From NCBI GenBank assembly GCA_028279265.1, contig JANQOC010000009.1:1-17349 (forward strand): a DNA stretch of 17,349 bases, given 5' to 3'. The notes below the pieces were generated by a model. That model worked only from the letters and a program-made list of their open reading frames with translations, had not been told where the DNA came from and searched no databases. Of this stretch, positions 8,246-15,518 are shown one piece after another. Positions within the stretch are counted from its first letter, which is position 1, and each line of letters begins with the position of its first letter. The stretch is from Hyphomicrobiales bacterium (GTDB lineage: Bacteria > Pseudomonadota > Alphaproteobacteria > Rhizobiales > CAYWUX01). A program made the position numbers and the translations under genes.

Positions 8246-8349
8246 GACTAGCACCTGATTAAGCATTAGACGCTCATTTGTGACTTTCGTAAACTCTGTG
8301 GCAATCAACAACAAAAATCCCGAACAATTGTGGCCCATAGGAGAGGAAA

Positions 8350-9369
8350 ATGCGCCGTATAACATCAAAACTATTATTTTGTGCTCTGTTGTTATGTGCC
8401 GTCGCACTGGCATCACCATCCGCGTTCTCACAAAGCAAAATTCTTCGGGCCGATACGGATGCCCAAGGCGGACCGGGCCACACGCTGATTATTGTCGCCA
8501 GTAAGATCTGGCAGCGGGAAGCCGGAATTTCTGTTCAGGTCAATCACAGCCAAACACTCACGCGATCTGCCCTGAAACTTGGAACAAATAAGCTCGAAGT
8601 GATGCCGCTACCGACGGCTGTTGCCGGTTTCCTGCAAAAGGGCTCGCGCATGTACGCCAAGAAATTCAAAACCCAGGCTATCGAAGCATCCAAGAATGTT
8701 CGGTCGATATTGGGTTGGTTTGCTGTCTACTCCCATGCAATCACATTTGAAGATTCCGGCGTGAAGGGTTTCCCGGACTTGAAAGGAAAACGCGTTTATA
8801 CCGGACCTCCCTCCGGGGGCGCCGCAGTCAATTCCGAAGCTCTCATCCGTCATTTAACCGGTATGGAGCCTAACAAGGATTACAAAGCCATTCGAATGCC
8901 CTGGGGCAGCGGGCTGCAGGCCATGCTTGATGGAAAACTGGATGTCTTCTTCCGACCTGCGGGCCTCGGCAGTGCCAGTATCGAACAAATTGGACTGAAA
9001 AAGAAATTCAGAATACTTGATGTGCGAACCGGCGATGCCAAGGGCTTTGAAAAATGGACAAGCGTGCCGTGGCGCTATGCTGTCACCATACCCGCCGGCA
9101 CCTATAATTCTCAGGTCGATAATAACAAAGATGTACAAACCAGCGGTGGTACGTTCAATCTCGCCGTCAAGGCTGAGTTGTCAGAGGATCAGGTCTACCA
9201 GATGACAAAGGCGATTTGGGAAAATCTGAAGGAAATGAAGCAAACAGCCGCCACCCTGGGCAGCATGGATCCGAACAAGCCGTTCCTTGGTGTCAATGTG
9301 AAACTCCATCCCGGCGCCATCAAATACTATAAGGAAAAAAATATAAATATTCCCGCCCGCCTCATGTAG
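8350..9369 (+). CDS. TAXI-family TRAP transporter periplasmic substrate-binding protein
   Basis: 339-residue periplasmic receptor for a TAXI-type TRAP transporter. A Sec signal peptide occupies residues 1-27: RR, then the hydrophobic core LLFCALLLCAVALA, and likely cleavage after AFS before QSKIL. The mature protein shows typical TAXI features: GGPGHTLIIVASKIWQRE near the N-terminus, LPTAVAGF, the FPDLKGKRVYTGPPSGG loop that contacts ligand, and DGKLDVFFRPAGLGSASI. The ATG is preceded by a good ribosome-binding site (GGAGAGG). It is the first gene of a two-gene transport operon and is divergent from a LysR regulator. TAXI receptors bind anionic organic solutes in the families characterised so far; the ligand here cannot be deduced. 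Confidence 0.92.
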   Translation: MRRITSKLLFCALLLCAVALASPSAFSQSKILRADTDAQGGPGHTLIIVASKIWQREAGISVQVNHSQTLTRSALKLGTNKLEVMPLPTAVAGFLQKGSRMYAKKFKTQAIEASKNVRSILGWFAVYSHAITFEDSGVKGFPDLKGKRVYTGPPSGGAAVNSEALIRHLTGMEPNKDYKAIRMPWGSGLQAMLDGKLDVFFRPAGLGSASIEQIGLKKKFRILDVRTGDAKGFEKWTSVPWRYAVTIPAGTYNSQVDNNKDVQTSGGTFNLAVKAELSEDQVYQMTKAIWENLKEMKQTAATLGSMDPNKPFLGVNVKLHPGAIKYYKEKNINIPARLM

Positions 9370-9409
9370 GACAGGTGCCAGTGAGTTAATCCAAAATGAC
9401 ATTCGGGTT

Positions 9410-9427
9410 GGCGTGATCTATTACGCC
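9410..9427 (+). terminator. Intercistronic hairpin between TAXI receptor and permease genes
   Basis: GGCGTGA-TCTA-TTACGCC forms a 7-bp stem (one G-U pair) with a 4-base loop, followed within about 10 bases by CCCCCTTGTTTTT. It may act as a partial terminator or as an mRNA 3'-end stabiliser, so that the binding protein is made in excess over the permease. This arrangement is common in binding-protein-dependent transport operons. Confidence 0.4.
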
Positions 9428-9456
9428 TGCCCCCTTGTTTTTAGCCGGTTGATTTT

Positions 9457-11433
9457 ATGAAATTCGAAAGCGACGAGCTGGAAGAGAATTCAAATATTCG
9501 AGAACATCTCGAGAAAGTCGTTGTTGTCGTATCATTAATTCTCGCCTTTACGGGAATCGCAAATTCGTCACCCAGTTTCTGGATCATTCCCACCCTGGGC
9601 CCGTTTCCCAGTGAAATCATTCGACCGCTTGTTGTATTCGCCGCGGTGACAATTGTATTAATTAGATTTCCTCTATCGGCGCCGCTTTCCAGGTTATTTC
9701 CGGCCATTAAGGGCTTTGCCTGGATTGTCGATGTAGCGGTATTTTTAGCCTCTATTTGGGTATTCTGGCAGTATCACCTGGCTGTCACCGAACTGGAAGA
9801 TGGCCTGTTCGAACTCACGATCATTCATCCAATCATCGCTCTGACGGGATGCGGAATTTTCATTGCATTGTGCTGGCGTGTATGGGGATCCGCCCTGGCG
9901 ATCTGCGGCCTTGTGGTGATTGTCTATTTTTATACGGGCGAATACTGGCCCTGGATATTCGAAACGGCCCCTGTCGAAGTCATCGATTCAGCGGAAGATC
10001 TCTGGTTCAATTTAAACGATGGCGTCCTTGGAAATTTAATGGGAATCCTGATTTTCACTGTCCTGCCTTTTGTTTTGCTCGGTGTTACTTTGCAGCAAAC
10101 CGGCGGCGGCAATTCCCTGATCAAAATCGCCTTTCTTCTGACCCGCAATTTCAGGGGCGGTCCCGCCCACGCAGCCATCGCCGCCTCTGGACTGTTCGGG
10201 ACGGTTACCGGCGGTTCGGTCACAAATGTGGTTGCAACCGGTGTTATTACCATCCCAATCCTAAAAAAGCGGGGGTTTGAACCGGCCTTTGCCGGTGGCG
10301 TAGAGGCAACCGCTTCAAGCGCCGGTCAGATCATGCCCCCCATCATGGGAGCTGCGGCGCTGGTCATGTCCGATCTTACGGGTATCTCATATCTGACAAT
10401 CATAATTGCCGCGATAATTCCTGCCCTAGCCTATTATGCAAGCCTGTTTACCTCGGTGGTATTCGAAGCCCGGCGCCTGGGTATCGAAGCCGTCCCGGAC
10501 ATGGACCCCGAGATGCAGGTCAATCGACAGGACTATCTGAACCTGGTGATGGTCATTGTTCCGATCACGGTCGTGGTTGCGACACTGGTAATGGGATTTT
10601 CCGCCGCTGGTGCCGGTATGTTCGCACTTTATACACTGCTCCCCCTCAGTTTTCTTAACCCCGAGATCCGCCGCAAACCTTATCTTATTTTACGCGCTTT
10701 AAGCCGGGGCGGTGAGACCTTCAGTCAATTGATGATGGCCATTGGAGTCGTCGGCGTAATTGTTGCGGTATTGGGAGCCACGGGCTTACCCAATGATTTC
10801 GCTCAGGTGATTAATCAATTCGCAGGTTCAAATTTGTTCGGCGTATTGTTAATCGCTGCCGCAGCCGCCCTGATACTGGCCATGGGAATGCCCACGGTTC
10901 CGGCTTATATCAGCATTATCCTTATTATGGGGCCTGCCCTTCAAAATCTCGGCCTCTCGGTTTTGGTGGCCCACCTGTTTGTCCTGTATTACGGCGTTGC
11001 TTCCTCAATTGTGCCACCGGTTGCGGTTGCCGCCTATGCGGCCGCGTCAATTGCCGAAGCGCCGCCGCTCAAAACGGCGCTTTATGCTCTTCGTGTCGGC
11101 ATGGTTAAGTTCATTGTTCCCTTTGCATTCGCCTACTATCCCGTTCTCCTGATTGTCGAAGAAGGCGGCAGCGTGTTTCATCTCGGTGAATTTATATCCG
11201 CACTCATACGGCTCATGCTTGTCATTTATCTCATATCCAGTGCGACGCTGGCATTCGACAAACGTCACTTGAGCTACCTTGAAATAGGCTGCCGTGTTCT
11301 GTTGGCGTTTTGTGTTCTGGTGCCTGATCCCGTGATTCATTGGTCGGCTTTCGTAATAGCACTGCTGTTTATTACCTGGCATTACAGGCGGGCAGCGAAC
11401 GACTATGCCGCCGACAGTTCATCGATCCGGTAG
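9457..11433 (+). CDS. TAXI TRAP transporter fused permease (4TM/12TM, DctQM-like)
   Basis: 658-residue inner-membrane permease in which the small (Q) and large (M) TRAP subunits are fused, as is usual for TAXI systems. A charged N-terminus (about residues 1-25) precedes many hydrophobic segments. The large-subunit core includes GLFGTVTGGSVTNVVATG, ATASSAGQIMPPIMGAAA and, further on, AMGMPTVPAYISIILIMGPAL followed by SSIVPPVAVAAYAAASIA. These are the conserved re-entrant-loop motifs of DctM proteins. The start lies 87 bases after the receptor stop, with a poor Shine-Dalgarno, perhaps to limit its translation. It uses a sodium or proton gradient together with the preceding receptor. It ends convergent to a catabolic SDR gene. 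Confidence 0.93.
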   Translation: MKFESDELEENSNIREHLEKVVVVVSLILAFTGIANSSPSFWIIPTLGPFPSEIIRPLVVFAAVTIVLIRFPLSAPLSRLFPAIKGFAWIVDVAVFLASIWVFWQYHLAVTELEDGLFELTIIHPIIALTGCGIFIALCWRVWGSALAICGLVVIVYFYTGEYWPWIFETAPVEVIDSAEDLWFNLNDGVLGNLMGILIFTVLPFVLLGVTLQQTGGGNSLIKIAFLLTRNFRGGPAHAAIAASGLFGTVTGGSVTNVVATGVITIPILKKRGFEPAFAGGVEATASSAGQIMPPIMGAAALVMSDLTGISYLTIIIAAIIPALAYYASLFTSVVFEARRLGIEAVPDMDPEMQVNRQDYLNLVMVIVPITVVVATLVMGFSAAGAGMFALYTLLPLSFLNPEIRRKPYLILRALSRGGETFSQLMMAIGVVGVIVAVLGATGLPNDFAQVINQFAGSNLFGVLLIAAAAALILAMGMPTVPAYISIILIMGPALQNLGLSVLVAHLFVLYYGVASSIVPPVAVAAYAAASIAEAPPLKTALYALRVGMVKFIVPFAFAYYPVLLIVEEGGSVFHLGEFISALIRLMLVIYLISSATLAFDKRHLSYLEIGCRVLLAFCVLVPDPVIHWSAFVIALLFITWHYRRAANDYAADSSSIR

Positions 11434-11480
11434 AGCGAAATGAACGTGACAACGTGGTCACTGATATCCGGAATTGAAAG

Positions 11481-12263
11481 TCAGTTAGCCGAGAAACCAC
11501 CATCAACATTGATGATTTGCCCCGTCATAATCGCCGAAGCGCTGGACGAGAGAAATATCAGGATGCCGGCAAAGTCTTCTGCTTCGGCAAGGCGCCCCAA
11601 GGGGATGCGGCTCAAAACTTCCTTTCGGGCCACACGCGCTCGTTCCGTGTCCTCAAACAGCCAGGCGGTAAGCTCTGATCGAAACACAGTTGGCGCAATT
11701 GCATTGACACGAATATTGTGAGGGCCCCATTCGGTCGCCAGCGATCGTGTAATCATATCTATCGCTGCTTTGGAAGTGCCATAAGCGCTGGTACCTGCGG
11801 CCGTTGCAAATCGCGCTCTTACGGATGAGATCGGGATAATAGCGCCACCGCGGCCTTGTTCGATCATGACCTTGCCGGCAGCCCTGCACAAAAGCCAGGT
11901 CTGGCGAACATTGGCGTCCATGACATTATCCCAAGTCGCCACATCCATTTCAATAGCCGGCTTCACTGCCGCCGTGCCCGATGCCGCAACCACAATATCG
12001 AGACCGCGTCCATTCGAGGCAGCAGTTGCAACAACCCGGCTTGCAGCCTCTTCATCAGATGGTCGCCCGGTGGCAATCGTCACATCGCCGCCCAGTGATT
12101 TTTGTAATTCGGCGAGCTTTTCTTCGTTGCCGCCGGCGATGGTTACATACGCCCCCGCCGCCGCCAGCGCTTTGGCTGCAGCTGAACCCAATGCTCCGGT
12201 CGCCCCGCTGACAAGTGCCGACTTGCCCGATAAATCGAATAGCTTATTGATATCTTCATTCAT
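11481..12263 (-). CDS. SDR-family oxidoreductase of the catabolic module
   Basis: NAD(P)-dependent short-chain dehydrogenase, 260 residues from the ATG at 12263. The frame runs on to 12347, but that start would lie inside the preceding gene; the 12263 ATG overlaps its stop by ATGA. The cofactor motif is SGATGALG (19-26), with Ala at the second glycine of TGx3GxG. AASG (93-96) replaces the usual NNAG. Asn118, Ser147, Tyr161 and Lys165 (YGTSK) form the expected catalytic tetrad. It ends in VDGGFSAN like many gluconate/3-oxoacyl-reductase-type SDRs. As the last gene of the four-gene minus-strand operon, it probably oxidises a hydroxyl group of the pathway intermediate or reduces a ketone. Substrate unknown. 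Confidence 0.88.
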   Translation of the reverse strand: MNEDINKLFDLSGKSALVSGATGALGSAAAKALAAAGAYVTIAGGNEEKLAELQKSLGGDVTIATGRPSDEEAASRVVATAASNGRGLDIVVAASGTAAVKPAIEMDVATWDNVMDANVRQTWLLCRAAGKVMIEQGRGGAIIPISSVRARFATAAGTSAYGTSKAAIDMITRSLATEWGPHNIRVNAIAPTVFRSELTAWLFEDTERARVARKEVLSRIPLGRLAEAEDFAGILIFLSSSASAIMTGQIINVDGGFSAN

Positions 12264-13252
12264 GAGTTCTGATTTCGCACAATTCTGTTCCTGAGAATTC
12301 CGATGCCTTCGACTTCGAGCTCGACAATATCCCCGGGACTGATCCACCGATCCATCTCATCTCCGCAACCATTGGCGACGGTGCCGGAACCGATAAAGTC
12401 ACCGGGATAGAGTGTCTCTGATTGCGAAATGTGAGCAATGATTTGTTCGAAGCTCCAGTACATGTCGTTTGAGTTTCCGCGTGACCATTCTTCGCCATTG
12501 ATACGCGCGGACATTTCCAAATTGGATGCATCCAGCTCGTCGGGCGTCACCAGACAGGGGCCCATGATATTTCCGTAATCCATATCCTTAGCCTTCGCCG
12601 GCCCGAGAAATACGGACACTTCGGCAGGAATGATATCGCGTGCGCTAATGTCGTTGAATATCGTATACCCTCCAATATAGTCGGAAGCCTCTTCCGCGGA
12701 TATATTCACCCCCTGCTTGCCGATATAGATTCCAAACTCCAGCTCATAGTCCAGTTTCTCGGTGTAATCCGGCCAATGGACATCATCGTCATGTCCGATA
12801 ACGGTATCAGGGTTACCCTTGTAATATACCGGTGCTTCATACCAGCGCGGTGGCGTCTTCTTACCTGTCCGACGTTCAAAATTGATCATGTGTCCTTCAA
12901 AACTTAACGTATCACGTATGGAATTGGGACGAGGGACAGGGGCAAGCAATTTGACCGCGCTCAGCTCAAATAAGAGGTGCTCGCCATTCGGACCTCTAGT
13001 CAATGAGTTGGCTTTACAATAGTCGAGAGCCGCAACTGCCGCTGCCCGGGACATATTGCCCCCAGCCATAAACCCAATCATATCCGGAGGAACGAGGGCT
13101 TCCGCAATTTCCTTAACCCGTCCGGTTTCCCCTTTCGCATGTAAGTGCGCACCACAGGCCCAGTTGAGATCTATGATTTTGTCGGCTTCGAGGGACCCAA
13201 TCCTGCGTAGCCGACCGGCAGGCGTATCAATTTCAAAAGTAACGAGTTTCAC
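12260..13252 (-). CDS. Fumarylacetoacetate hydrolase (FAH)-family protein
   Basis: 330-residue metal-dependent FAH-family enzyme, a group that hydrolyses C-C bonds in acylpyruvates and beta-diketones or acts on related keto acids. A small N-terminal domain (about 1-100) precedes the FAH catalytic domain. His121 in SFEGHMINF is a likely general base. Glu170 and Glu172 in LDYELEFG and Asp201 in FNDISARD are the expected divalent-metal ligands, and the motif APVYYKGNPDTVIG (140-153) is typical. The start is GTG (13250-13252), 3 bases after the previous gene's stop, with GGAG and AGGG upstream. Its 3' end overlaps the SDR start by 4 bases. It is the second probable C-C hydrolase of this operon, beside the crotonase-like protein. 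The exact substrate is not evident. Confidence 0.88.
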   Translation of the reverse strand: MKLVTFEIDTPAGRLRRIGSLEADKIIDLNWACGAHLHAKGETGRVKEIAEALVPPDMIGFMAGGNMSRAAAVAALDYCKANSLTRGPNGEHLLFELSAVKLLAPVPRPNSIRDTLSFEGHMINFERRTGKKTPPRWYEAPVYYKGNPDTVIGHDDDVHWPDYTEKLDYELEFGIYIGKQGVNISAEEASDYIGGYTIFNDISARDIIPAEVSVFLGPAKAKDMDYGNIMGPCLVTPDELDASNLEMSARINGEEWSRGNSNDMYWSFEQIIAHISQSETLYPGDFIGSGTVANGCGDEMDRWISPGDIVELEVEGIGILRNRIVRNQNS

Positions 13253-13255
13253 GCC

Positions 13256-14224
13256 CTATTCTCCGGATTGTTTGAGATTGTCGCGATAAACTTCAAGCTG
13301 CCGCATCAGTTTTCGATCACGCCGGGCGAGCACTTCTTTGGTGGTTGTGTCCGCATAGTCATACCAGCCTTTGCCTGCTTTAACGCCGAGTTCTCCTCGT
13401 TCCACTTTTTCGCCGAGTTCCGATGATGCGCAATCGGCATTGCTCAGGGACTTAAACACATTATTTGAAACCCGATAAGCCGTATCCAGGCCAATAAGGT
13501 CCTCAGCTTCCATGGGGCCTACACAGGCGAGCCGAAATCCAAAACTCGCTTTTACCGCGGCATCAAGATCTTCGGGCGTTACCACGCCTTCATCAAGCAA
13601 ATGGTCTATTTCGCGTTCCATCGCCCCTGTGAGCCGATTTATTATAAAACCCGGTATCTCTTTGCGGACTCTAACAGGGGCCTTGCCCACCTTTTTCATT
13701 ACTGAAACCATACGATCTATGGCGGACGCATGAGTTTTCTCCCCATGGTGAATTTCAACTGCCGGGATAAGATGGGCGGGATTAAAATAGTGCAAACCAA
13801 CGACACGCTCAGGTGTCGCCATATCCGCGACCATTTGCGAAACGGTAAAACTACTGGTGTTGGAGCCAACCAAAATGTCTGCGGGCAAGCTGTCGAGCGT
13901 TGCGAAGACTTGTTTTTTAATCTCAAGGATTTCCGGAACCGTTTCCACGGCCAGGTCCGTATCGGACAGGATGTCTTGGATATTTTCCCAGAGAACGGGC
14001 TTGACCCTGGCAAAGACACCGGCGGGATCTGAAATCAAGTTTGCTTCCGCTCCGACTTCAAGATTGGCATTCAGTTGCGCCATTCCCCGGTCAAGCGCTT
14101 CCTGCTGTTGGTCAACCACATAGACATTCATACCGGCTTCGGCAAAATTCTGGGCAATACCAAGGCCCATTGTACCGAATCCAACCACAGTCACAGTATT
14201 GATATTCTCTCTGAACTCTGCCAC
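13256..14224 (-). CDS. 3-hydroxyacyl-CoA dehydrogenase-family NAD-dependent dehydrogenase
   Basis: 322 residues, the two-domain 3-hydroxyacyl-CoA dehydrogenase fold. The N-terminal Rossmann motif is GFGTMGLGIA (15-24), with Asp38 in VVDQ indicating NAD preference. SNTSS (121-125), catalytic His145 in GLHYFNP and Glu157 in PAVEIHH form the active site, followed by PGFIINRL in the linker to the C-terminal domain. The length matches stand-alone 3-hydroxybutyryl-CoA, L-carnitine and L-gulonate 3-dehydrogenases (about 280-325). The start is GTG, preceded by AAGGA at 6 bases. No acyl-CoA ligase, transferase or thiolase is nearby, so a free 3-hydroxy acid or cyclic alcohol is as plausible a substrate as a CoA ester. 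It would create a beta-keto compound for the neighbouring C-C hydrolases. Confidence 0.88.
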   Translation of the reverse strand: MAEFRENINTVTVVGFGTMGLGIAQNFAEAGMNVYVVDQQQEALDRGMAQLNANLEVGAEANLISDPAGVFARVKPVLWENIQDILSDTDLAVETVPEILEIKKQVFATLDSLPADILVGSNTSSFTVSQMVADMATPERVVGLHYFNPAHLIPAVEIHHGEKTHASAIDRMVSVMKKVGKAPVRVRKEIPGFIINRLTGAMEREIDHLLDEGVVTPEDLDAAVKASFGFRLACVGPMEAEDLIGLDTAYRVSNNVFKSLSNADCASSELGEKVERGELGVKAGKGWYDYADTTTKEVLARRDRKLMRQLEVYRDNLKQSGE

Positions 14225-14298
14225 GTGAAATCCTTAAAACTCAATATGGTATCTGGGCCTGAGAAGTCGCTTGCGAAATCTGAACGAATACTAAATCG

Positions 14299-15129
14299 TC
14301 ATTTATCTTGGTATTTGATGTACTCAAAATCATGCTCGGAGTTTGACAGATTGAACGAATACATTTCCGACAAAACATGAATGCGAAAATCGCGTTCGAT
14401 AATCGCCTTCCAGGGACGGACGCAAATATAATGGGTGAGCCGACGGCAGGATCGGCTCTTCTTCATAATGTCGCGCGCAAGTTCCCAGGCCCGCCCGACG
14501 ATTTCATCCCGCTCCACGACTTCGTTGACCACGCCCATTTCAAGGCATTTTTGCGCGTCCATGCTGCCACATGTCAGCATCATGTAATTTCCGCGTTTGA
14601 TCCCTAGGACTTCCTGAAGACACATACCCATCCCGTCTCCGGGAACATGGCCTGAGTCCATTCCAAAGTGATCGTCCTGCAGTACGAAATCAGGTGTGCA
14701 AATTGTGATGTCACTCATCAAACACATTTCCCAGTGGATACCCTTACCGTTGATCGCTGCTATAGTCGGAATTTCGATATCATTGACGAAATTCTCGACG
14801 ATTTTCAGGGTGTCGTAGATTTGCACATCATAACGCTGATCGTTGTCCGGTGATTGCTCGACTTCCTTGAAGGATTCAACATCCCATTCGTTGATCCATT
14901 TGTCACCGGTGCTCGTCAGAATGAGCACTTCATTTTCCTTGTCATGGCCAATCACAGTCCAAAGTTCAGCCAAAGCATGATGCATTTGGTAGCTCCACTT
15001 AACCGGACCGTCATTCGTATGCATACGCACTTCCAGTATGCCGTTTTCGCGCTTGAATTTAAAAAATTCGCTGAAACGCTCTGCATATTCTTCTAGCTTA
15101 GGAACTGGATAGTAAGAATTGATTGCCAT
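14299..15129 (-). CDS. Crotonase-superfamily protein resembling 6-oxocamphor hydrolase (beta-diketone hydrolase)
   Basis: 276 residues, crotonase fold (PTIAAINGKGIHWEMCLMSD at 121-140, VPGDGMGMCLQEVLG at 162-176). Compared from memory with Rhodococcus 6-oxocamphor hydrolase, the overall sequence aligns and every catalytic residue I recall has a counterpart: His50 (OCH His45), His132 (His122), His154 (His145), Asp165 in PGDG (Asp154) and Glu255 (Glu244). OCH hydrolyses a C-C bond in a cyclic beta-diketone without CoA. The usual crotonase oxyanion-hole GxAxGGG motif is altered here to GKGIHWEM. The ATG at 15129 is chosen over the one at 15258 because AAGGGA lies 5 bases upstream and the family N-terminus starts there. 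It is the first gene of the operon, 74 bases before the dehydrogenase. A hydratase role is possible but less likely. Confidence 0.75.
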   Translation of the reverse strand: MAINSYYPVPKLEEYAERFSEFFKFKRENGILEVRMHTNDGPVKWSYQMHHALAELWTVIGHDKENEVLILTSTGDKWINEWDVESFKEVEQSPDNDQRYDVQIYDTLKIVENFVNDIEIPTIAAINGKGIHWEMCLMSDITICTPDFVLQDDHFGMDSGHVPGDGMGMCLQEVLGIKRGNYMMLTCGSMDAQKCLEMGVVNEVVERDEIVGRAWELARDIMKKSRSCRRLTHYICVRPWKAIIERDFRIHVLSEMYSFNLSNSEHDFEYIKYQDK

Positions 15130-15514
15130 TTTTCCCTTCATGCTCTCTGATCTGTCGCCAAACTTCCTGCGACTTGTTGAACGGCGGACGTTTTCCCAGA
15201 ACGAATTCAGTGGATGTTTTATGCCGGAACTTTTTCCTGCCCGAAATCCGATATCCACGCGCCACTAAATATCTATGTTCTGAATCGTGAAGACTGGAAC
15301 ACCAAATGTCCAATACAAATTGGAACAAATGACATAACCGCTACTTATTCAAGGCGGCACTGAAAATTCCGGCACACAGAACTCGTCTGCAACCTACATC
15401 GGACACATAAAGAATTTCTATGATGAAGATTTCACTACTTATTGGACGCTCTAATGCGATTGTGAAATATTTTCTCCATAAGCTTCACAGTTTCAAAACA
15501 TTGGAAAGTCCACA
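15130..15514. promoter_or_regulatory. Divergent promoter region between the catabolic operon and the sulfatase gene
   Basis: This 385-base region without an established gene must hold promoters for both flanking units. It contains the inverted repeat TCCAAT-ACAA-ATTGGA (15309-15324), further ATTGGA copies at 15441 and 15500, a TGGAACA direct repeat (15295, 15321) and a CTACTTATT direct repeat (15341, 15435). A possible sigma-70-like promoter towards the sulfatase is TTGGAC (15442-15447), 17 bases, AAATAT (15465-15470), which is only a moderate match. A short ORF (15420-15518) is listed separately. No RNA gene or terminator was recognised. Confidence 0.45.
15309..15324. promoter_or_regulatory. 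Inverted repeat, candidate operator
   Basis: TCCAATACAAATTGGA has perfect 6-base arms and a 4-base spacer. It is centred between the divergent crotonase-like and sulfatase genes, about 180-200 bases from either start. Partial outward extension (TG on the left, ACA on the right) makes it look like a dimeric repressor or activator site. The binding protein is unknown; the regulators visible in the window are the LysR at 7228-8136 and the truncated LysR at the right edge. Confidence 0.4.
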
Positions 15515-15518
15515 ATGA
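15420..15518 (+). CDS. Possible 32-codon leader ORF overlapping the sulfatase start
   Basis: An uninterrupted ORF begins with two ATG codons (15420, 15423) and ends with a TGA at 15516-15518 that overlaps the sulfatase ATG as ATGA. The product would start MMKISLLIGRSN and end SFKTLESPQ, basic and without a recognised family. The ribosome-binding site is poor (AAAGAA 6 bases upstream). It may be a leader peptide giving translational coupling, or a chance ORF; its existence depends on a promoter upstream of 15420, whereas the candidate at 15442 would exclude it. Confidence 0.25.
   Translation: MMKISLLIGRSNAIVKYFLHKLHSFKTLESPQ

Noticed and set aside
11446..11461. GTGAC-AACGTG-GTCAC stem between the convergent permease and SDR genes
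   Set aside because: A 5-bp stem without a T-tract on either side; it could be chance, so it is not called a terminator.
11866..12294. 142-codon plus-strand ORF over the SDR gene
   Set aside because: Its Ala/Pro/Ser-rich translation is the typical mirror of an Ala-rich SDR reading frame; no domain is visible.
12264..12347. 28-codon N-terminal extension of the second SDR gene
   Set aside because: It would overlap the FAH-family gene by 88 bases; the ATGA-overlapping start at 12263 places the Rossmann motif correctly.
15130..15258. 43-codon N-terminal extension of the crotonase-like gene
   Set aside because: The extension is basic and unlike the family, whereas AAGGGA directly precedes the ATG at 15129.
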